Assembly: GCA_902797565.1 (NCBI GenBank)
Contig: CADBTO010000087.1
Span: forward strand, 1-9,117
DNA: 9,117 nucleotides
From: an uncultured Lachnospiraceae bacterium
GTDB taxonomy: Bacteria > Bacillota > Clostridia > Lachnospirales > Lachnospiraceae
Direction: 5' to 3'
Part shown: positions 4,849 to 9,117 of the stretch, piece by piece
How the letters are laid out: each line of letters starts with the position of its first letter
How positions within the stretch are numbered: position 1 is the stretch's first letter
Notes under the pieces: generated by a model
Databases searched by the model: none
Told to the model about the DNA's origin: nothing
Seen by the model: the letters and a program-made list of their open reading frames with translations, nothing else
Made by a program: the position numbers and the translations under genes

Positions 4849-6297
4849 TTGGTTCATCAATTTCAAAACAATGGGTTCAACATTGTTCTGGATGTCAATT
4901 CCGGCGCGGTGCATGTGGTCGATGAGATCTGCTATGACCTGATTGCCGAATGGGAGCGCATGCCCGAAAGCGCAGACGTACCGGAGGGTGTGCATAAAGA
5001 AGCAGTGGTGGATCGCGTGCTGGAGCGTTACCGGGAACAGGGAAGGGAAATCCGCCGGGAGGAGATCCTGGAAGGATATGAGGAGATCCGGGAGCTGGCG
5101 GAGGCCGGAGCGCTCTTTACAAAAGATGATTATGAAACGGCTGTCATCGACTATACGAAACGGCCGACCGTCGTCAAGGCACTCTGCCTGCATATCGCCC
5201 ATGACTGCAACCTTGCCTGCAGGTATTGTTTTGCAGAGGAAGGGGAGTATCATGGCGGGAAGCGGGAGCTGATGCCTTTGGAAGTCGGAAAAAAGGCACT
5301 GGATTTCCTGATTGAAAATTCGGGGAATCGGAAAAATCTGGAAGTCGATTTCTTTGGCGGCGAGCCTTTGATGAATTTCGAGGTTGTTAAAGAACTGGTG
5401 CGCTACGGCAGGGAACGGGAGCAGGAAGCGGGAAAAAAATTCCGGTTTACGCTCACAACGAACGGTGTACTGCTGAATGAGGATGTTATGGAATTTGCCA
5501 ACCGGGAGATGGACAATGTGGTCCTTTCGATTGACGGGCGGCAGGAAGTCCATGACCGGATGCGTCCGTTCCGGGGCGGGCAGGGAAGCTATGAGGTGAT
5601 CCTGCCGAAGCTGCTGGAGATGGCAAAGCGCAGGGAGCAGGCGGGAAAGAAGTATTATGTCCGGGGAACTTATACAAGGTTCAACAAGGATTTTGCGGCA
5701 GATGTACTGCATTTGAATGAACTTGGATTCCGGGAGATTTCTGTGGAGCCGGTCGTTGCTCCGCTGTCTGAACCATATGCGCTCCGGGAGGAGGATCTGC
5801 CGGAGCTTCTGGAGGAATATGACAGGCTTGCGGCGGAAATGGCGGCGCGGGCCGGGACAGACCGGGCGTTTACCTTTTTCCATTTTATGATTGATCTGGA
5901 AGGTGGTCCATGTGTCTACAAGCGGCTTTCGGGCTGCGGTTCCGGAACAGAGTACATGGCGGTGACGCCCTCCGGGGAGTTGTATCCCTGCCACCAGTTT
6001 GTCGGGAATCCGGATTTTCTGCTGGGGGATGTCTGGAATGGCATCCAGCGGCAGGATGTGGTGACGGATTTCAAAGGCTGCAATGTATATTCCAGAGAAG
6101 CCTGCCGGAACTGCTTCGCACGGTTCTATTGCAGCGGTGGCTGCGCGGCGAATTCCTATAACTTCACGGGAAAGATCCGTGATGTATATGAGATTGGCTG
6201 TGCGCTGCAGAAAAAACGCGTGGAATGTGCACTGATGCTGAAGGCTGCGGAAGCGGAAGCGGCAGAAGCAGCAGAAACAGCAGAAGAAACGGAATAA
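4849..6297 (+). CDS. scfB: SCIFF thioether maturase, radical SAM/SPASM enzyme
   Basis: This 482-residue cytoplasmic enzyme uses S-adenosylmethionine and iron-sulphur clusters to form sulphur-to-alpha-carbon thioether bonds in the scfA peptide. Residues 1 to about 90 (VHQFQNNGFNIVLDVNSGAV onward) form the peptide-recognition (RRE-like) region typical of SCIFF maturases. The radical SAM cluster motif CNLACRYC is at 120-127, and FFGGEPL, part of the SAM site, is near 168-174. The C-terminal SPASM region supplies auxiliary-cluster cysteines at 355, 363, 381, 411, 419, 422, 428, 432 and 451. A TTG start at 4849 is preferred: AGGGAG (4835-4840) lies about 8 bases upstream, and the protein then begins at the family's usual VHQ. 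An in-frame GTG at 4840 overlaps that ribosome site. The protein ends in an Ala/Glu-rich tail (about 466-482) coded by GCA/GAA-type repeats. Confidence 0.94.
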   Translation: MVHQFQNNGFNIVLDVNSGAVHVVDEICYDLIAEWERMPESADVPEGVHKEAVVDRVLERYREQGREIRREEILEGYEEIRELAEAGALFTKDDYETAVIDYTKRPTVVKALCLHIAHDCNLACRYCFAEEGEYHGGKRELMPLEVGKKALDFLIENSGNRKNLEVDFFGGEPLMNFEVVKELVRYGREREQEAGKKFRFTLTTNGVLLNEDVMEFANREMDNVVLSIDGRQEVHDRMRPFRGGQGSYEVILPKLLEMAKRREQAGKKYYVRGTYTRFNKDFAADVLHLNELGFREISVEPVVAPLSEPYALREEDLPELLEEYDRLAAEMAARAGTDRAFTFFHFMIDLEGGPCVYKRLSGCGSGTEYMAVTPSGELYPCHQFVGNPDFLLGDVWNGIQRQDVVTDFKGCNVYSREACRNCFARFYCSGGCAANSYNFTGKIRDVYEIGCALQKKRVECALMLKAAEAEAAEAAETAEETE

Positions 6298-6313
6298 ACA
6301 GACAAATTCATAA

Positions 6314-6341
6314 GTGATTGATTATGGATTCATCATATAAT
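6314..6341 (+). promoter_or_regulatory. Promoter of secDF
   Basis: A perfect -10 consensus TATAAT lies at 6336-6341, with GTGATT (6314-6319) 16 bases upstream as a weak -35 (3 of 6). Transcription would start near 6348, about 95 bases before secDF. An imperfect dyad (AATTCATAA / TTATGGATT, 6305-6313 and 6322-6330) overlaps the -35 region and might be an operator. No strong terminator separates scfB from this point, so read-through from the SCIFF unit is possible as well. Confidence 0.5.
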
Positions 6342-6417
6342 TTGGAACACAGGGGATTGGAAAACCGGGGCTTACACAGATATAGACACGGTAGTTCAGA
6401 AAATCTCCGGAAATGGC

Positions 6418-6444
6418 ATGAAGGAAAGGTTGTGTAGAGTGTAA
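6418..6444 (+). CDS. Putative 8-codon leader mini-ORF overlapping secDF
   Basis: ATG at 6418 opens MKERLCRV and stops at TAA 6442-6444, sharing its last A with the secDF start (TAATG). secDF has no good ribosome site of its own at the usual distance: AAGGAAAGG (6421-6429) lies inside the mini-ORF and is 14 bases from the secDF ATG. Ribosomes that finish the mini-ORF could restart at once on secDF. The mini-ORF's own ribosome site (CCGGAAATGG, just upstream) is weak. Translation is unproven and the overlap could be chance. Confidence 0.3.
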   Translation: MKERLCRV

Positions 6445-8792
6445 TGAAAAAGAAAGGAAAGCTGAGAGCACTGGTCACGCTGCTGGTGTTCCTGCTGTGC
6501 GCAGGGGGGCTGGGGTACTATGCCTACCTGATCATTTATGGAACGGGGCATGACGGGGATCGGAGCCTGAAGCTGGGGCTGGATCTGGCAGGAGGCGTTT
6601 CGATCACCTATGAGGCGTCCGGAAATCCGACGCCGGAGGAAATGGAGGACACCAGGTACAAGCTGCAGCAGCGTATTGAAAATGACCTGGGTGAGGATAC
6701 GAAGACCACGGAAGCGAATGTGTACCTGGTGGGGGATGACCGGATTACGGTGGAAATCCCCGGTGTCACGGATGCAAACGCGATTCTGGATGAACTGGGG
6801 AATCCTGGTGATCTGTATTTCATCAAGCACAAGGATTCTGCCGGAAATGAGAATTATTCCTATCAGTCGGATTTGGGCCGCTATGGGTTGAATGATGGTA
6901 TCACGATCAAGAAGCTGAAGGAAAACGGTTCGATTGTCCTGACCGGAAAAGAAGTCAGCACGGCGACGGCGACGTATGAGGAAGACCGGACGACCGGAGC
7001 GAAGCAGCCGGTGGTGCAGTTGTCCCTGACTGCAGAGGGGACGACGGCGTTTGCAGAGGCAACAAAGGAAGCGTTTAATGCGGACAAGGATTCCATCGGG
7101 ATCTATTATGACGGGATGTTCGTTTCTGTGCCAAGCGTGCAGAATGAGATTACGGACGGGAGCGCGGTCATCAACGGGATGGAAGACATCAATGAGGCGG
7201 AGAAGCTTGCTTCCTATATCCGGATCGGCGGGCTCGATGTGAAGCTGAAGGAACTTGAGTCACAGGTTGTCGGGGCACAGCTCGGCAGCAATGCGCTTTC
7301 GACCAGCTTCTTTGCAGCGGCAATCGGGCTTGGCATTGTGGCATTGTTTATGATCATCGCATATCTTGTTCCGGGATTCGCAGCGGTGCTTGCGTTGTTC
7401 CTGTATACAGAGATTACGATATCGGTGCTGTATCTCTTCGACATCACGCTGACCCTGCCGGGTATCGCCGGTATTATCCTTTCGATCGGTATGGCGGTTG
7501 ATGCAAATGTCATCATCTTCTCGCGAATCAAGGAGGAGATCGCTGCCGGGAAATCTGTGCGCGGAGCCATTGATGACGGGTTCCATAAGGCACTTTCGGC
7601 GATTGTTGATGGAAATATCACCACGTTGATCGTGGCGGCGGTGCTGGGCGTGATTGGTACAGGTACGGTCAAGGGCTTTGCGATTACGCTGGCGCTGGGC
7701 GTGGTGCTGTCAATGTTCTCGGCACTTGTTGTAACGCGGCAGCTTTTGACTTCGTTCTTTCTGCTGGGTGTGGAAAACCCGAAAGCATATGGCAAGTCCT
7801 GGAAGATTAAGACCTTTGATTTTATAGGAAAGAAAGTAATCTTCATGGCGGTTTCTGTCATTATTATTGTGGCAGGGGTCGGTGCGATGATCTTTGGGGC
7901 GGCTTCGCAGGGCAAGGCGCTGAACTTCAGCCTGGAGTTCCTGGGCGGGACGTCTACGACGGTCAACTTCAAGGAAGACATGACGCTGGCAGAGATTGAT
8001 GAGAAGGTGGTGCCGGTTGTTGCGGAAATCACCGGGGACAATGATATCCAGGTCCAGAAGGTCAACGAAGGCAATGGCGTCATTATCAAGACGAAAGATC
8101 TGGCACTGGAGGACAGGGAGAAGCTGAATGAGGCGCTGGAAGAGAAGTTTGGTGTGACAGAGGCGGATATTTCGTCACGGAACATCAGTTCGACCATTTC
8201 CGGGGAGATGCGGCAGCAGTCCATTATCGCCGTGCTGGTGGCAGTGTTCTTCGTGCTGCTGTATATCTGGTTCCGGTTCAAAGACCTGCGGTTTGCGGGG
8301 AGCGCGGTGCTCGCCCTGGTGCACGATGTGCTTGTGACACTTGCGCTGTATGCGCTGGCAAGGCTGTCCGTGGGCAGCGCGTTCATCGCCTGCATCCTGA
8401 CGATTATTGGTTATTCCATCAACGATACGATTGTCGTGTTCGACCGGATCCGTGAGAATCTGCATCTGCTGCGGAAGCAGGATGACGAGAGCCTGGCGAA
8501 ACTGGCGAATGAGAGTGTGACGGCGACGCTGACGCGTTCCCTGTCCACATCGTTTACGACAGGCGTAACGGTACTGATGCTGCTGATTCTCGGGGTGTCT
8601 ACGATCCAGGAGTTTGCACTGCCGCTGCTGGTTGGTGTAATCTGCGGTACGTATTCGTCGATCTTCATTGCGACACCGCTCTGGTATATCTTTAGGACGA
8701 AGATCAAGTCTAAGCATACGGGGGATGTGTCCTCCAGGGCGAAGAAACAGCCGGTACGCGCGACGAAGGAGAACAAGGGCCTGGTGGTCTAG
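6444..8792 (+). CDS. secDF: Protein translocase SecDF fusion
   Basis: This 782-residue membrane protein joins SecD (about 1-445) and SecF (about 455-755). It binds SecYEG and uses the proton gradient to pull exported proteins outward after the SecA step. Membrane helix 1 is at about 8-32. The first outer loop begins with LKLGLDLAGG (43-50) and runs to about 285, followed by five helices to about 440. SecF begins with a helix at 464-487, a loop opening with LNFSLEFLGG (493-502), and five helices between 592 and 750. The proton-relay acids are in place: Asp353 in GMAVDANVIIF and Asp661 in SINDTIVVFDRIREN. An in-frame TAG at 6435 leaves ATG 6444 as the first possible start; its ribosome site is weak (see the mini-ORF at 6418). 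The last 12 residues (about 771-782) are encoded by a 40-bp repeat that is duplicated beyond the stop codon. Confidence 0.96.
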   Translation: MKKKGKLRALVTLLVFLLCAGGLGYYAYLIIYGTGHDGDRSLKLGLDLAGGVSITYEASGNPTPEEMEDTRYKLQQRIENDLGEDTKTTEANVYLVGDDRITVEIPGVTDANAILDELGNPGDLYFIKHKDSAGNENYSYQSDLGRYGLNDGITIKKLKENGSIVLTGKEVSTATATYEEDRTTGAKQPVVQLSLTAEGTTAFAEATKEAFNADKDSIGIYYDGMFVSVPSVQNEITDGSAVINGMEDINEAEKLASYIRIGGLDVKLKELESQVVGAQLGSNALSTSFFAAAIGLGIVALFMIIAYLVPGFAAVLALFLYTEITISVLYLFDITLTLPGIAGIILSIGMAVDANVIIFSRIKEEIAAGKSVRGAIDDGFHKALSAIVDGNITTLIVAAVLGVIGTGTVKGFAITLALGVVLSMFSALVVTRQLLTSFFLLGVENPKAYGKSWKIKTFDFIGKKVIFMAVSVIIIVAGVGAMIFGAASQGKALNFSLEFLGGTSTTVNFKEDMTLAEIDEKVVPVVAEITGDNDIQVQKVNEGNGVIIKTKDLALEDREKLNEALEEKFGVTEADISSRNISSTISGEMRQQSIIAVLVAVFFVLLYIWFRFKDLRFAGSAVLALVHDVLVTLALYALARLSVGSAFIACILTIIGYSINDTIVVFDRIRENLHLLRKQDDESLAKLANESVTATLTRSLSTSFTTGVTVLMLLILGVSTIQEFALPLLVGVICGTYSSIFIATPLWYIFRTKIKSKHTGDVSSRAKKQPVRATKENKGLVV

Positions 8793-8875
8793 CAGACGCG
8801 CAACGAAGGAGAACAAGGGCCTGGTGGCCCGGCAGACGCGCGACGAAGGAGAACAAGGGCCTGGTGGCCCGGCAG
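8756..8875 (+). repeat. Three tandem 40-bp repeats across the secDF stop codon
   Basis: Units lie at 8756-8795, 8796-8835 and 8836-8875, each beginning ACGCG and containing GACGAAGGAGAACAAGGGCC or a one-base variant; a fourth copy starts at 8876 but breaks off after about 10 bases. Units 2 and 3 differ at one base. Unit 1 differs from both by TCTAG in place of CCCGG, and that difference creates the secDF stop (TAG, 8790-8792). Because 40 is not a multiple of three, each copy is in a different reading frame. Each carries a small hairpin, GGGCC-TGGT-GGCCC in units 2 and 3 (8817-8830, 8857-8870) and a wobble-paired version in unit 1. Confidence 0.95.
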
Positions 8876-8988
8876 ACGCGCCACGGGAAACAGATGTGCC
8901 CCCGTGCGGGGAACGGGAAATTGTAAATGGGGCTCCGGAACGGCTGCGGCGGCAGGCGGGGGAGTCCTGATCAAACAGGAGATTTACC
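8876..8988 (+). other. secDF-glyA spacer downstream of the repeats
   Basis: This GC-rich spacer has no convincing gene. A small hairpin, CCCC-GTGC-GGGG (8900-8911), lacks a T-tract. I find no good promoter in front of glyA, so glyA may be read from upstream or from a promoter I cannot recognise. The glyA ribosome site AGGAG is at 8977-8981. Confidence 0.5.
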
Positions 8989-9117
8989 ATGTACACATTA
9001 GATGATATCAAAACAGTGGATCCGGAGATTGCGCAGGTGATTTCGGATGAGTTCGCGCGGCAGTCCCAGCATATTGAGCTGATTGCTTCGGAAAACTGGG
9101 TCAGCCCGGCGGTGATG
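8989..9117 (+). CDS. glyA: Serine hydroxymethyltransferase, N-terminal part (cut by window end)
   Basis: Only the first 43 residues are in the window. The segment [20 protein letters not shown] is the hallmark N-terminus of serine hydroxymethyltransferase, the cytoplasmic PLP enzyme that converts serine and tetrahydrofolate to glycine and 5,10-methylene-tetrahydrofolate, supplying one-carbon units. The PLP lysine region lies beyond the window. The start is well supported by AGGAG (8977-8981) 7 bases upstream and by [20 protein letters not shown], which has the expected length before the conserved block. No functional tie to secDF is evident. Confidence 0.93.
   Translation, partial: MYTLDDIKTVDPEIAQVISDEFARQSQHIELIASENWVSPAVM

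Noticed and set aside
4807..5994. 395-codon minus-strand open frame opposite scfB
   Set aside because: It is fully antisense to a radical SAM enzyme with all expected motifs, and its composition is not protein-like.
6298..6443. Strong terminator between scfB and secDF
   Set aside because: The only dyad (6305-6330) is imperfect, A/T-rich and not followed by a T-tract.
7214..8395. 393-codon minus-strand open frame opposite secDF
   Set aside because: Its Ser/Thr/Ala-rich composition mirrors the SecDF codons and it has no domain or ribosome site.
8756..8875. CRISPR array or attachment site at the 40-bp repeats
   Set aside because: The repeats abut directly with no unique spacers, and there is no cas gene, tRNA or integrase nearby.
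8175..9011. Minus-strand open frame spanning the repeat array and secDF end
   Set aside because: It stays open because the GC-rich repeats lack stops; it is Arg/His/Pro-rich and antisense to secDF.

Overview
The window reads as chromosomal core-genome DNA from an anaerobic Firmicute of class Clostridia, most likely a Lachnospiraceae-type gut bacterium. The reasons are the SCIFF peptide and its radical SAM maturase (a near-marker of Clostridia), the non-mevalonate isoprenoid gene ispE, strong AGGAGG-type ribosome sites, a SecD-SecF fusion and moderately high GC (judged by eye). I saw no transposase, integrase, tRNA, rRNA or CRISPR array. Nothing points to a mobile island.

Layout. (1) 73-2304, plus strand: a promoter, then ispE (isoprenoid precursor kinase), a GntR/FCD-family regulator and a DUF1934 beta-barrel protein. 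The last two overlap by 4 bases. The unit closes at a bidirectional terminator (2277-2304). (2) 2311-2835, minus strand: a 174-residue single-span membrane protein of unknown function, with its own promoter. (3) 2836-3060: a divergent promoter region with two small perfect dyads between the promoters. (4) 3061-4395: a lipoprotein with a repetitive acidic linker, a trigger-factor-type FKBP domain and a trigger-factor-like helical C-terminus. It looks like a foldase working outside the membrane. (5) 4430-6297: the SCIFF RiPP cassette, comprising the 46-residue six-cysteine precursor scfA and its radical SAM/SPASM maturase scfB. A structured leader precedes scfA, and three consecutive hairpins lie between the two genes. 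(6) 6314-8792: a perfect TATAAT promoter, an 8-codon mini-ORF overlapping the next start by one base, and a secDF fusion. (7) 8756-8875: three tandem 40-bp repeats, the first of which encodes the C-terminus and stop of secDF. (8) 8989 to the end: the start of glyA (serine hydroxymethyltransferase).

Functional picture. Genes 3061-8792 share an export and envelope theme: an extracytoplasmic foldase, a ribosomally made thioether peptide with its maturase, and the SecDF motor that helps pull proteins through SecYEG. No dedicated peptide exporter or leader protease is visible near scfA. The families themselves are known. The least explained parts are non-coding: the alternative hairpins upstream of scfA, the hairpin cluster between scfA and scfB, the mini-ORF coupled to secDF, and the 40-bp repeat array crossing the secDF stop codon.
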